Assembly: GCA_033856515.1 (NCBI GenBank)
Contig: JAWVEY010000055.1
Location: forward strand, 20,685-84,684
Direction: 5' to 3'
Length of the DNA: 64,000 bases
DNA from: JALZKA01 sp033856515
GTDB taxonomy: Bacteria > Actinomycetota > Thermoleophilia > Solirubrobacterales > 70-9
Of the stretch, positions 1-7,766 are shown piece by piece. The notes under the pieces were generated by a model. That model was not told the origin of the DNA. It saw nothing but the letters and a program-made list of their open reading frames with translations, and did not search any database. Each line of letters starts with the position of its first letter. Position 1 is the first letter of the stretch. The position numbers and the translations under genes are program-made.

Positions 1-101
1 GCCTGCGCGAACTGAACGAACGCAAAGGCTCGGAGATCCACATGTTCTGCGCTCACGACCACGAAGAGTTCGAAAGCCTCCGGTCGCAGGCGGCCGCGTA
101 G
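1..101 (+). CDS. C-terminal end of an MBL-fold metallohydrolase-like protein (partial)
   Basis: Only the last 32 codons are in the window, in the frame that opens at base 3 and stops with TAG at 99-101. The tail contains FCAHDHEEFE, which resembles the C-terminal CAHD/SHD...EF segment of lactonase-like metallo-beta-lactamase hydrolases, where the Asp-His pair lies close to the metal site. The body of the protein is outside the window, so the family call rests on this short motif alone. The cupin gene starts 24 bases downstream with its own ribosome binding site. Confidence 0.4.
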   Translation, partial: LRELNERKGSEIHMFCAHDHEEFESLRSQAAA

Positions 102-125
102 GAGAGAAACGATAAAGGAGATCCG

Positions 126-521
126 ATGCCCGACTACACGAAGAAGAACGTTTCGGAGTTGGAAGACCAAGCCCCGGGCTTTGGGATGGGCGAGCTTCAG
201 GAGGCCCGTTTTCCCGCCAAGGAGCTCGACGCGAAGGACACCGGCTTCGGCCACCAGCGCATCAAGCCGGGCAAGCGCCAAGGCTTCGGTCACAGCCATG
301 ACGACGCAGAAGAGGTCTATTTTGTCATCGCTGGCTCCGGCCGCGTCCGCCTCGACGACGAGACCGTCGATCTAGCGAAGGAGGACTTCCTCCGCGTGGC
401 CCCCAAGGTGAAGCGTCGCTTTGAGGCAGGGCCGGACGGTATGGAATTGGTGGTGTTCGGGACTCACCATGAGGGCGACGGAGACATGGATCCGGGGTTC
501 TGGGCGCCGGAGGATGGTTAG
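126..521 (+). CDS. Small single-domain cupin protein
   Basis: This is a 131-residue single cupin_2-type barrel. The first cupin motif is clear at residues 53-72 (GFGHSH....E followed by VYFVIAGSG), giving H56, H58 and a Glu at 62/63 as metal ligands. The second motif around residues 92-112 (APKVKRRFEAG) lacks the usual histidine, so the metal site may be incomplete or altered. No signal peptide is visible, so it is probably cytoplasmic; a substrate cannot be named. The start is fixed by AAGGAG at 115-120, five bases before the ATG. Its stop TAG abuts the stop of the convergent MFS gene in a TAGCTA palindrome. Confidence 0.75.
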   Translation: MPDYTKKNVSELEDQAPGFGMGELQEARFPAKELDAKDTGFGHQRIKPGKRQGFGHSHDDAEEVYFVIAGSGRVRLDDETVDLAKEDFLRVAPKVKRRFEAGPDGMELVVFGTHHEGDGDMDPGFWAPEDG

Positions 522-1691
522 CTAAGCCGGTGCCGCCGCGAGCGACCGCGACGCGCCCCGCAGCGACAGCGCGAGCGGGATGAGGCACGCCGCCGCGACC
601 GCCGCGAAAGCGAACGCGGCCGAGTAGCCGCCGATTGCCGCGGCGAGACCCGCCAGGGTCGCCCCAAGCCCGACGCCGACGTCGAAGAACGCGGTGAAGG
701 TGCCCATCGCGGTGCCTCGCCTGGATTCCGGCACGCGGTTCACGACTAGGAGCGCAAGCGACGGGAGGAGCAGCGAGAAGGCGGTGCCCATCGCGAGCGC
801 GCCTGCGATCGCAACCGGTAGGGACTCGGCGACCATGATCGCGATGAGCCCAGAGGCCTCGACGACACCCACGCCGATGATGCAAGGCACCGGCCCGTAG
901 CGGTCCGGAAGCCACCCGCCGAAGAGGCGGGCGAGGACGACGGTTGCCGCGAACGCGGCGAAGACCTCGGCGCCGTGCCCGATGTCCCGCTCATCGAGGT
1001 GGAGGACGAGAAAGGCGGCGACTGCGGCGTAGCCCATGGTGCCGAGAGCGAGGCCTATGCCGGGCACCAGGCTCTTGCGCTCGATCCAGGTCCGGCGCTC
1101 GCCTGGCTCGGGCTCGGTGTAGGTGAACGTGTCGGGGATCCGCCAGGCGATCACCGCGCCCAGGAGCGGCGCCGCAATCGCGAACGCCCAGACCATCTCG
1201 AAGCTCGAAGCGCGCAGGATCAGCTCGCCGATAGGCGGTCCCAGGGTCAAACCGGTCCAGATGGCGAGCCCGTAGAACCCGATGATCCGTCCCCGCTTAT
1301 CGGCAGGCGCGAGGTCCACGACCCAGGCGGAGCCGGCGGTATAGACCATGCCCTCGCCGGCGCCCAGGAAGAGTCGTGCGACGACCAGGCCGGGGACGCC
1401 TGCGGGGATGAAATAGAGCGCACCCGCGATTGCCGTCAGAAGCGCGCCGAGGATCACGATCGGGCGACGGCCGCGGCGGTCAGCCAGGTTGCCTGCGATC
1501 GGGCGGCAGGCGAGACCCGTGATCGCGAACGCTCCAGTTACGAGCCCGACCGAGAAGTCGCCCGCGCCGATCGGGCCCTGCACATAGCGCGGGATGACGG
1601 GCAGGGTTGCGCCCACCGACAGCAAGCCGAGCCCCGTCACAACGAAGATTCCGGCGAAAGCAGCGCGTCTGGGCGAGATCCGGGCGAGCAA
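522..1691 (-). CDS. Major facilitator superfamily transporter
   Basis: The product has about 389 residues and roughly twelve hydrophobic segments, so it is an inner-membrane secondary transporter. The MFS loop 2-3 signature is visible at residues 67-77 (GNLADRRGRRP), preceded by the arginine-containing TM2 end (GLACRPIAGN). The frame stays open upstream to 1814, but that would run into the divergent gene that begins at 1759 and add a non-membrane N-terminus. The TTG at 1691 places the first membrane segment at the usual distance, although its ribosome site is weak, so the start is uncertain. The substrate is unknown; a drug or metabolite efflux role is typical of the family. Confidence 0.8.
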   Translation of the reverse strand: MLARISPRRAAFAGIFVVTGLGLLSVGATLPVIPRYVQGPIGAGDFSVGLVTGAFAITGLACRPIAGNLADRRGRRPIVILGALLTAIAGALYFIPAGVPGLVVARLFLGAGEGMVYTAGSAWVVDLAPADKRGRIIGFYGLAIWTGLTLGPPIGELILRASSFEMVWAFAIAAPLLGAVIAWRIPDTFTYTEPEPGERRTWIERKSLVPGIGLALGTMGYAAVAAFLVLHLDERDIGHGAEVFAAFAATVVLARLFGGWLPDRYGPVPCIIGVGVVEASGLIAIMVAESLPVAIAGALAMGTAFSLLLPSLALLVVNRVPESRRGTAMGTFTAFFDVGVGLGATLAGLAAAIGGYSAAFAFAAVAAACLIPLALSLRGASRSLAAAPA

Positions 1692-1704
1692 AACGCGAAT
1701 GAGT

Positions 1705-1732
1705 TTGCCTGTTCGACTGACGGGGATAGGTA
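1705..1732 (+). promoter_or_regulatory. Candidate promoter for the DUF485-ActP operon
   Basis: TTGCCT at 1705-1710 and TAGGTA at 1727-1732 are separated by 16 bases and lie about 27 bases before the ATG at 1759. Transcription would start near 1740 and leave a short leader holding the strong AGGAGG site at 1749-1754. The -10 is nearly palindromic (ATAGGTAT), so it could also serve the divergent MFS gene. Confidence 0.45.
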
Positions 1733-1758
1733 TGGGAGTCCCGACCTGAGGAGGAAGG

Positions 1759-2163
1759 ATGTCCGATACGCGCAACATCGATTGGGATGCTGCGGCCAAC
1801 TCGCCCGAGTTCAAGGAACTCGCGGCTCAGAAACGCCGCTTCGTCGTCCCAGCAACGATTTTCTTCTTGACGTGGTACTTCGGCTTCATCATCCTGGCCG
1901 GGGTCGCGCCCGACTTCATGGGAGAGAAGGTCATCGAAGGCGTGACGATCGGATACATCTTCGCCCTCAGCCAGTTCGTCATGGTGTGGGTTCTCGCCGC
2001 CGCCTACCTGCGGCGGGCAGACAAGGTCTTCGACCCTCTTGCCGCAAAGGCTGCTGAGACAGCGGTTCAAGCAGGTGCCGCCCAGCGCCCTGCCCCGGCA
2101 GCGCCGGAGGCTGCTCCCACCGAGACCTCTACCACCCCCGGCAACGGTGAGGTGTCCCGATGA
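1759..2163 (+). CDS. DUF485 small membrane protein, partner of the ActP symporter
   Basis: The 134-residue product has two membrane segments near residues 33-53 and 64-87 and a charged, Pro/Ala-rich C-terminal tail. This is the layout of the DUF485/YjcH family, which is almost always encoded just before an ActP-type solute:cation symporter. The following gene starts inside this one (ATGA at 2160-2163), so the two are translationally coupled and probably work together in the membrane. The start has an excellent ribosome binding site (AGGAGG, four bases of spacing to the AAGG end). The molecular role of DUF485 proteins in transport is not established. Confidence 0.85.
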   Translation: MSDTRNIDWDAAANSPEFKELAAQKRRFVVPATIFFLTWYFGFIILAGVAPDFMGEKVIEGVTIGYIFALSQFVMVWVLAAAYLRRADKVFDPLAAKAAETAVQAGAAQRPAPAAPEAAPTETSTTPGNGEVSR

Positions 2164-3803
2164 CCGCCTTCATTCCAGTCGCGGAGGTCAATGTTGAGGC
2201 GCTGGTCATCTTCGGCATTGTCGTCGCGATCACCCTGGGGATCACCTACTGGGCATCGAAGAAGACTCAATCCGCGACCGACTTCTGGGCTGCCGGCCGC
2301 GGCATCACCGGAGTCCAAAACGGCTTTGCGATCGCGGGTGACTACATGTCCGCGGCGTCCTTCCTGGGCATCGCGGGCCTGATCTTCCTGTTCGGATTCG
2401 ACGGATTCCTCTACTCCGTCGGGTTCCTCGTCGCCTTCCTAACGGTCCTGTTCCTGCTCGCGGAGAGGATGCGGAACGCCGGCAAGTTCACGATCGCAGA
2501 CGTCCTGTCGTTCCGGCTGAACGAACGGCCGGCACGCGTCGCCGCGGCCCTTGGGACATTGTCCGTCGCGGCCTTCTATCTGATCGCGCAGATGGTGGGA
2601 GCGGGCGCACTGATCAACGCGCTGGTGGGGATCAACTTCAACGTCGCTGTCATTGCAACCGGTGTCTTCATGCTCGTTTACGTCGTCTTCGGCGGCATGC
2701 TCGCGACGACGTGGGTGCAGATCGTCAAGGCCGTCCTGCTGATGACGGGCGCAACGGTGCTGACGATCTTCGTGCTTGCGGAGATCGGCTGGAACCCAAT
2801 CGACATCTTCGATCTCGCCGAGAATCAGTCAGACTCGCCCAGCGAGTACCTGTCGCCCGGTCTTCGCTTCACGGAGCCGATCGACACCGTTTCGCTTGGT
2901 CTCGCGCTGGTATTGGGTACGGCTGGCCTGCCGCACATCTTGATGCGGTTCTTCACGGTGCCGGACGCGAAGGCCGCCCGCTCGTCCGTCGGCTGGGCGG
3001 TAGGCCTGATCGGCGCCTTTTACGTCATGACGACGTTCCTCGGCTTCGGCGCGCGCGCGATCCTGGGCGAGGCGGGCGCCACTGGCGGAGTCGACGAAGC
3101 CGGCAACCTGGCCGCTCCGCTCCTTGCGCAAGAGGTAGGCGGCGGCGCAGGCTCGATCGGGGGCGACGCTTTCCTTGCGATCATCTCCGCGATCGCGTTC
3201 GCGACCATTCTCGCTGTCGTGGCAGGTCTCGTGATCTCGGCTTCCGGGGCGGTAGCACATGACGTCTGGTCGAACGTGATCCGAAAGGGCAAGGACTCCG
3301 AGGACGAGGAGGTCTTGGTCGGGCGCATTGCGGCATTCGCGATCGGTTCCATTGCCATCGTGATCGCCGTCATCGGCGGCTCGGACCTGAACGTCTCATA
3401 CATGGTCGGCTTGGCCTTCGCTGTGGCCGCCAGCGCGAACTTCCCGGCGCTTCTTCTGGCGCTGACATGGAAGCGCTTCAACACGACTGGAGCCGTCTGC
3501 GGGGTCGTGCTCGGCGTGGTGAGCTCGATCGGCCTCGTCCTCATTGGACCCGACGTGAAGGGCGAGGACTACGTCATCAATCTGACCCAGCCGGCGATCA
3601 TCTCGGTGCCGCTCGGGTTCCTGGGTTGCATCCTCGGCACGCTTCTCTCGAAGGAGGAGAGCCGCGCGACGCGCAACTTCACGGAGCTGCAGGTGAGGGC
3701 GGAGACGGGCCTTGGCGCGGAAGCCGCAGGCGCGAAGACTACGTTCCGCTCAAGCCCTAACCCGCCGACCGAAGAGGAACGCGTACCGGCAGGTCGCGTC
3801 TAG
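2160..3803 (+). CDS. actP: Cation/acetate symporter of the SSS family (ActP-like)
   Basis: The 547-residue protein has about thirteen hydrophobic segments and belongs to the sodium:solute symporter family. The family signature GGMLATTWVQIVKAVLL is visible near residue 180, and the N-terminus has the typical ASKKTQSATDFWAAGR stretch after TM1. Pairing with a DUF485 gene is characteristic of ActP, which takes up acetate and other short monocarboxylates with a cation. The location beside acyl-CoA ligases, PEP carboxykinase and ethylmalonyl-CoA pathway genes supports acetate as substrate. Other members carry propionate, pyruvate or proline, so the exact solute is inferred. Its TAG stop shares CTAG with the convergent synthetase gene. 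Confidence 0.85.
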   Translation: MTAFIPVAEVNVEALVIFGIVVAITLGITYWASKKTQSATDFWAAGRGITGVQNGFAIAGDYMSAASFLGIAGLIFLFGFDGFLYSVGFLVAFLTVLFLLAERMRNAGKFTIADVLSFRLNERPARVAAALGTLSVAAFYLIAQMVGAGALINALVGINFNVAVIATGVFMLVYVVFGGMLATTWVQIVKAVLLMTGATVLTIFVLAEIGWNPIDIFDLAENQSDSPSEYLSPGLRFTEPIDTVSLGLALVLGTAGLPHILMRFFTVPDAKAARSSVGWAVGLIGAFYVMTTFLGFGARAILGEAGATGGVDEAGNLAAPLLAQEVGGGAGSIGGDAFLAIISAIAFATILAVVAGLVISASGAVAHDVWSNVIRKGKDSEDEEVLVGRIAAFAIGSIAIVIAVIGGSDLNVSYMVGLAFAVAASANFPALLLALTWKRFNTTGAVCGVVLGVVSSIGLVLIGPDVKGEDYVINLTQPAIISVPLGFLGCILGTLLSKEESRATRNFTELQVRAETGLGAEAAGAKTTFRSSPNPPTEEERVPAGRV

Positions 3804-5257
3804 CGGCTCTGGCGCCTGAGGGCGGCGCGGCGGAGCTTTCCGCTCGCCGTCCTCGGTAGCTCGTCGGCGAACTCCACGATCCGCGGCGCCTTGTACGGCG
3901 CCGTAACCGACTTCACGTGCTCGCGGAGCTCTGTTGCCAGCGCGTCGTCGCCGACGCCTTCGCGAAGGACCACGATCGCCCGGACCACCGAGCCTCGCTC
4001 GGGATCGGGATGTGGCACGGCGGCGGCCTCCACGACCGCGGGGTGCGACAGGAGCGCGGACTCGACCTCGCCAGGCCCGATGCGGTAGCCGGATGAGGTG
4101 ATCATGTCGTCGGCTCGCCCCTCGTGGAAGAAGTGACCGTCCTCGTCCTCGCGCACCAGGTCGCCCGTGGCCCACCACTCACCGTCGATCAGATCCGGCC
4201 CGTCAGCGTCGCCCAGGTAGCCGCCGAAGAAGGTGGGGCACGTGGCGGCACGCACCTGGAGCTCGCCGTCGGCGACTCGGACTTCGAGGCCAGGAAGCGG
4301 CGTTCCCATCGAGCCCGGTCTCACCGCCTGCCCGACGTGGTTGCCGCAGATGTGACCCGTCTCGGTCTGCCCGTAGCCGTCGGCGATCTCGAGTCCCCAC
4401 GCATCGCGGTACGTCTCGAGCATGTCCGCGCCGAGTGGCTCGCCCGCCGAGATCGCGCGCCGCAGCGACGGCATCGGGCCAAGCTCCCCATGCGCCGCCA
4501 GCATGCGGTACTCGGTGGGTGCCTGGCAGAGAACGGTTACGCCCTCGCGCTCGCACAGTGCCAGACGCTCAATCGGGTCGAATCGCGCGTCGCAGATAAG
4601 CGCTGCGGCGCCGGTCAGCCACGGGGCGACGAAGACGTTGCGGGCCGACTTCGACCAGCCGGTCGCTGTCGTCACCCAGACCAGGTCGTCCTTGCCCGAG
4701 CCGACCCAATTCTCCGCCTGCCCGCGCTGAGCCGGCAGGTAGGAGGCGGTGTGGAGGGCCGCGCGCGGCTCGCCCGTGGTGCCTGAGGTGAAAACGATCA
4801 GGGCCGGGTCGCTCGCAGCCAGATCCGCAACCTGAGCCGGTGTCTCCTGCGGGCGATCCTCGTCGAGGACCGCCTCCATGTCCGCCATCGTCATGCACTC
4901 GACGCCACCCGGCATCGAGCCCAGAAGCTCCTCCTCGCCCACGCAAACCGACGGATTGGCCACGGCGACCCTGTGTTCGAGGTCTCCCGGGCGGAGCTGG
5001 GTCGACATCGGCAGGGCGACCGCCCCCATCCGCCACGCCGCCAGCATCGTCAGCACCCACTCGATTCGGTTGCCCACGAGCGTCATGACGACGTCGCCGC
5101 GGCTGACGCCGCGCGCGGCAAGGGCGCCCGACACGCCGGCGCTCATCGCGATCAGCTCACCGAAGTGCCACACCCGCCGCTCACCGTTGGCGTCGATTGC
5201 GAGCAGGGCCGGCCTGGCCGACGGGAACTGCTCGAGGACGTCCGAGATGAAGTTCAT
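3800..5257 (-). CDS. Acyl-CoA synthetase (AMP-forming, ACSM-like)
   Basis: This 485-residue ANL-superfamily enzyme would activate a carboxylate to acyl-AMP and then to acyl-CoA. Visible motifs are the P-loop FTSGTTGEPRA (A3; the usual Pro-Lys is Pro-Arg), TGWSKSARN, typical of medium-chain ACSM enzymes, DGYGQTETG (A5), TGDL (A7), GYRIGPGEVE (A8) and the catalytic lysine K474 in RTASGKLRR (A10). At 485 residues it is compact, without the N-terminal extension of AcsA. It lies downstream of the ferredoxin-SucDC genes on the same strand, 68 bases away and past a perfect hairpin, so it may be partly independent of them. Short or medium-chain fatty or aromatic acids are plausible substrates. Confidence 0.85.
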   Translation of the reverse strand: MNFISDVLEQFPSARPALLAIDANGERRVWHFGELIAMSAGVSGALAARGVSRGDVVMTLVGNRIEWVLTMLAAWRMGAVALPMSTQLRPGDLEHRVAVANPSVCVGEEELLGSMPGGVECMTMADMEAVLDEDRPQETPAQVADLAASDPALIVFTSGTTGEPRAALHTASYLPAQRGQAENWVGSGKDDLVWVTTATGWSKSARNVFVAPWLTGAAALICDARFDPIERLALCEREGVTVLCQAPTEYRMLAAHGELGPMPSLRRAISAGEPLGADMLETYRDAWGLEIADGYGQTETGHICGNHVGQAVRPGSMGTPLPGLEVRVADGELQVRAATCPTFFGGYLGDADGPDLIDGEWWATGDLVREDEDGHFFHEGRADDMITSSGYRIGPGEVESALLSHPAVVEAAAVPHPDPERGSVVRAIVVLREGVGDDALATELREHVKSVTAPYKAPRIVEFADELPRTASGKLRRAALRRQSR

Positions 5258-5281
5258 CGCCGCCTAGTCTGGCCGAGAGGT

Positions 5282-5310
5282 GGAATTCCCGCGATATGTG
5301 CGGGAATTCC
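5282..5310 (-). terminator. Perfect 11-bp hairpin between ferredoxin and acyl-CoA synthetase genes
   Basis: GGAATTCCCGC at 5282-5292 and its exact complement GCGGGAATTCC at 5300-5310 enclose a 7-base loop. It lies between two same-strand genes. There is no T-run on either side, so it is not a standard intrinsic terminator; partial termination, RNA processing or a protein-binding site are all possible. Confidence 0.5.
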
Positions 5311-5325
5311 TACTGTCGGCGCTAG

Positions 5326-5574
5326 TCAGCGCTCGAGCGTTGTGCCGTCGTAGAGCTTCGTGACGGTCACGGCGCCGGGAGGCGAGGCGTCAAGGCAGAG
5401 GCCGCAGAGGACGCATTCGTCCTTGTTCTCGTGGACGACCGTCACGCCGCTGTCCGACGCCTTGAAGATGTCCACCGGACACGCGTCATCGAGCTTCTGC
5501 GCGAGCTCGGGGTCGCTCGCGTGCTCGGGCGCGACCTCGACCTCGATGAAGATTCCGTGGAGTGCCTCGCTCAC
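5326..5574 (-). CDS. FixX-like ferredoxin, probably one [4Fe-4S] cluster
   Basis: The 82-residue protein has ACP at residues 31-33 and CVLCGLC at 54-60, followed by SP where a standard ferredoxin has CP. The four cysteines C32, C54, C57 and C60 are therefore enough for a single cluster, the arrangement known from FixX-type ferredoxins that pair with electron-transfer flavoprotein:quinone oxidoreductases. The gene overlaps the SucD-like gene by four bases, so it is co-translated with an ADP-forming acyl-CoA ligase. No ETF or FixC-like partner is in the window. An electron carrier for a CoA-ester-linked redox step elsewhere in the genome is the simplest inference. Confidence 0.75.
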   Translation of the reverse strand: MSEALHGIFIEVEVAPEHASDPELAQKLDDACPVDIFKASDSGVTVVHENKDECVLCGLCLDASPPGAVTVTKLYDGTTLER

Positions 5575-6482
5575 CTGCCGATCGCCTCCTTGACGCGGTC
5601 GGGGATCTCGTCGATCCGCTCGACGACGGGGATGCCGGAGGCCTCGAGGCGGGCGATCTTCTCGGTCGCCGAGTCCTCCTTGCCCTCGACGATGGTGCCG
5701 GCGTGGCCGAAGCTCATGCCCTGCATCTCCTCGTCGTCCATGAACTTGCCTGCCATGAAGGCGATTATCGGGAGCTTGGAGCCGTTCTCTTCGCGCCAGT
5801 CGACGAGCTCGGCCTCCATGCGCCCGCCGGGCTCCGTGTAGATCACGATCGCCTCCGTCTCGGGGTCCTCTTCGAAATAGGGCATCAGCTCGGCGTAGGT
5901 CGAGCCGATTATCGCGTCGCCGCCGATCGAGACGGCGGTCGAGACGCCCAGTCCAGCCGCCGTAAGAGACGATGAGATCTCCGTGGTCATTCCGCCGGAG
6001 CGGGACATCACGCCGACGGCGCCGCGCTCGTAAGCCTTGGCGGCGTCCTTCGCCGGGCCGCCGATTCCGCCCATCTTGCAGACACCGGGGACGATCAAGC
6101 CGAGGCAGTTGGGGCCGATGATGCGCGCGCCGCGCTCGTCGGCGAGCTCGACCATCTGGGCGACGTCGCGGCGCGGGATGCGCTCGGTGACGACGACGAT
6201 CAGCTTCACGTCGTTCTCGATCGCCTCGACCACAGCGTCCTTCGTGAACGCCGGTGGGACCGTGACGACCGCGCCGTCAATGGGCGCGCCGTGGTGCTCG
6301 ACAGCCTGCTCGACCGTGTCCCATACGGGCACGCCATGCACCTCGCGGCCCTTGCGCCCCGGGGTCACTCCGCCGACGACCTTGGAGCCGTAGTCGATGC
6401 ATTCGCGCGTCAGGTTCACGGCCTCGCGGCCGGTGATGCCCTGGACGATGAAGGTGAAGTCTTCGTTCAGGAGGATGCTCAT
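5571..6482 (-). CDS. SucD-like alpha subunit of an ADP-forming acyl-CoA ligase
   Basis: The 303-residue product carries the N-terminal CoA-binding Rossmann domain (VQGITGREAVNLT near residue 15, VGGVTPGRKG near 37) and the C-terminal ligase domain with the phospho-histidine H260 in FGHAGTIVEG. This is the succinyl-CoA synthetase alpha layout, converting acyl-CoA + ADP + Pi to acid + ATP + CoA or the reverse. The sequence is divergent from textbook SucD, so malate, citramalate or another dicarboxylate could be the substrate. The ATG at 6482 overlaps the stop of the beta subunit (ATGA), giving strict coupling, and the ferredoxin follows with a second four-base overlap. Confidence 0.85.
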   Translation of the reverse strand: MSILLNEDFTFIVQGITGREAVNLTRECIDYGSKVVGGVTPGRKGREVHGVPVWDTVEQAVEHHGAPIDGAVVTVPPAFTKDAVVEAIENDVKLIVVVTERIPRRDVAQMVELADERGARIIGPNCLGLIVPGVCKMGGIGGPAKDAAKAYERGAVGVMSRSGGMTTEISSSLTAAGLGVSTAVSIGGDAIIGSTYAELMPYFEEDPETEAIVIYTEPGGRMEAELVDWREENGSKLPIIAFMAGKFMDDEEMQGMSFGHAGTIVEGKEDSATEKIARLEASGIPVVERIDEIPDRVKEAIGR

Positions 6483-7693
6483 TCGGCACCGCCCTGGATC
6501 TTGGCCACGGCTTCGCCCGCCGCTTCCCACATGGACGTGTTGCGGTCGCGGAACTCGATCCCGTACTTGGACAGGATCTTCGCGCCCTCTTCCTCCCACG
6601 CGCCGGGGATGCGGAAGACGGCGATGGTCTCGCCGGGGTCTTTGCCCAGCTCGAGGCACGCCTTGATCACGCCGCGCGCGACGATGTCGACGCGGGTGTT
6701 GGACACGATCGACATCATCACCGCGATCTTCTCGACGCCGTCCTTCTGAAGAACTTCCTTGGCGAGGCCCTTTGCCTTTGAGACCGAGGGGTTGCCTCCG
6801 ATCTCTGCGTAGTTCGCAGGCTTGCCGCCCTGAGAGCGCACGGCGTCGGTGAGCGTCAGCGAGCCGCCGCCGGCCCCGATCACCAGGCCGAGGTTGCCCT
6901 CGAAGCCGTGGTCCTTGCCCTGGATCACGCCGCGGTGGTCGGCGGCGTCGATCGCTTTTACGTTCCGCTCGAAGGCGGAGGGCTCGTACATCTCGCGCGG
7001 CTCGGAGAGGTCGACGCCGATCTCCTCGAGCATCTTCTTGTGGCGCCCGACGGCCTCGTCCTCCATCTCCATGTGGGCGTCGAGGGCGACGAACGAGCCG
7101 TCGTTCAGGCGCGCCACGGGGTTGATCTCGGCGAGCGTCATGTCGAAGTCCTTCTGAAGCTGGGCCAGGCGGGCGAGGATCATGGTCGCCCGGTTGAGCT
7201 CGGAGCCGGTCATGCCGCAGCGGGCGACGGTCTCCTTGGCCTGGAAGTCGAAGACGGGGTGGAGGTTCGAGAGGTGGCCGCGCCCGACGTGGTCGGGATG
7301 CTCCTCGGCGACCTGCTCGATGTCGATGCCCCCCATATCGCTGAACAGCATCATCGGGCGCTTCGCGCGGCCGTCCCAGAGGCAAGCCGCGTAGTACTCC
7401 TGGGCGACGTCGGCCTTGGGGTCGACCAAGACTCCGACCGGCATGTGGCCGCCGATCTCGAGCTCCAGGATTGCCGCTGCGTGCTCGGCGGCCTCATCGG
7501 GCGTGGTGGCGAACTTCACTCCACCCGCCTTCATGCGTCCGCCGGTCAGGACTTGCGACTTGATCACGGTCTCGCCGCCGATCCGCTCGGCGGCCGAGCG
7601 GGCCTCGTCCGCCGTGGTGCAGAAGCCGTAGTCGGTGACCGGAATGCCGGCCCGCTCGACGATTCGGCGTGATTCGTACTCATAGAAGCGCAT
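6479..7693 (-). CDS. SucC-like beta subunit of an ADP-forming acyl-CoA ligase
   Basis: The 404-residue product has an N-terminal ATP-grasp fold (SQVLTGGRMKAGGVKFA early on, then the metal-binding AEINPVARL and ALDAHMEME) and a C-terminal flavodoxin-like half (GAGGGSLTLTDAV, EIGGNPS). This matches the succinyl-CoA ligase beta subunit and its malate-CoA ligase (MtkA) relatives. It is the first gene of the operon SucC-SucD-ferredoxin, possibly extending to the acyl-CoA synthetase. A TAGGCT hexamer lies 12 bases before the ATG. In a genome with an ethylmalonyl-CoA pathway such an enzyme could recover ATP from malyl-CoA, but plain succinyl-CoA ligase activity is equally possible from sequence alone. 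Confidence 0.85.
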   Translation of the reverse strand: MRFYEYESRRIVERAGIPVTDYGFCTTADEARSAAERIGGETVIKSQVLTGGRMKAGGVKFATTPDEAAEHAAAILELEIGGHMPVGVLVDPKADVAQEYYAACLWDGRAKRPMMLFSDMGGIDIEQVAEEHPDHVGRGHLSNLHPVFDFQAKETVARCGMTGSELNRATMILARLAQLQKDFDMTLAEINPVARLNDGSFVALDAHMEMEDEAVGRHKKMLEEIGVDLSEPREMYEPSAFERNVKAIDAADHRGVIQGKDHGFEGNLGLVIGAGGGSLTLTDAVRSQGGKPANYAEIGGNPSVSKAKGLAKEVLQKDGVEKIAVMMSIVSNTRVDIVARGVIKACLELGKDPGETIAVFRIPGAWEEEGAKILSKYGIEFRDRNTSMWEAAGEAVAKIQGGAE

Positions 7694-7766
7694 TGGCGGC
7701 GCGTGAGCCTATTAGGGCGTGGCGCGAACGCTGCTCGTATGCGGTTTGATCCCCCGCGTGAGGGGT

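Noticed and set aside
325..915. Many long open frames opposite or across real genes (also at 975-2057, 8898-9881, 13079-13960, 31860-33296 and others)
   Set aside because: They follow the GC-rich third-position pattern of the true genes in another frame, have Arg/Pro/Ala-rich low-complexity products and no recognisable domains or ribosome sites.
5282..5310. Intrinsic terminator
   Set aside because: The stem is perfect but no T-run follows in either direction, so the terminator call is only a possibility and was kept as a hairpin with modest confidence.
5571..7385. A 604-residue frame fusing a basic N-terminal half to SucD
   Set aside because: The first half is an out-of-frame shadow of the SucC gene; the true SucD begins at the ATG overlapping the SucC stop.
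6479..7693. Firm assignment of the SucCD-like pair as malate-CoA ligase (MtkAB)
   Set aside because: The idea fits Mcl in the window, but the visible motifs are shared with ordinary succinyl-CoA synthetase and no substrate-specific residue could be read.
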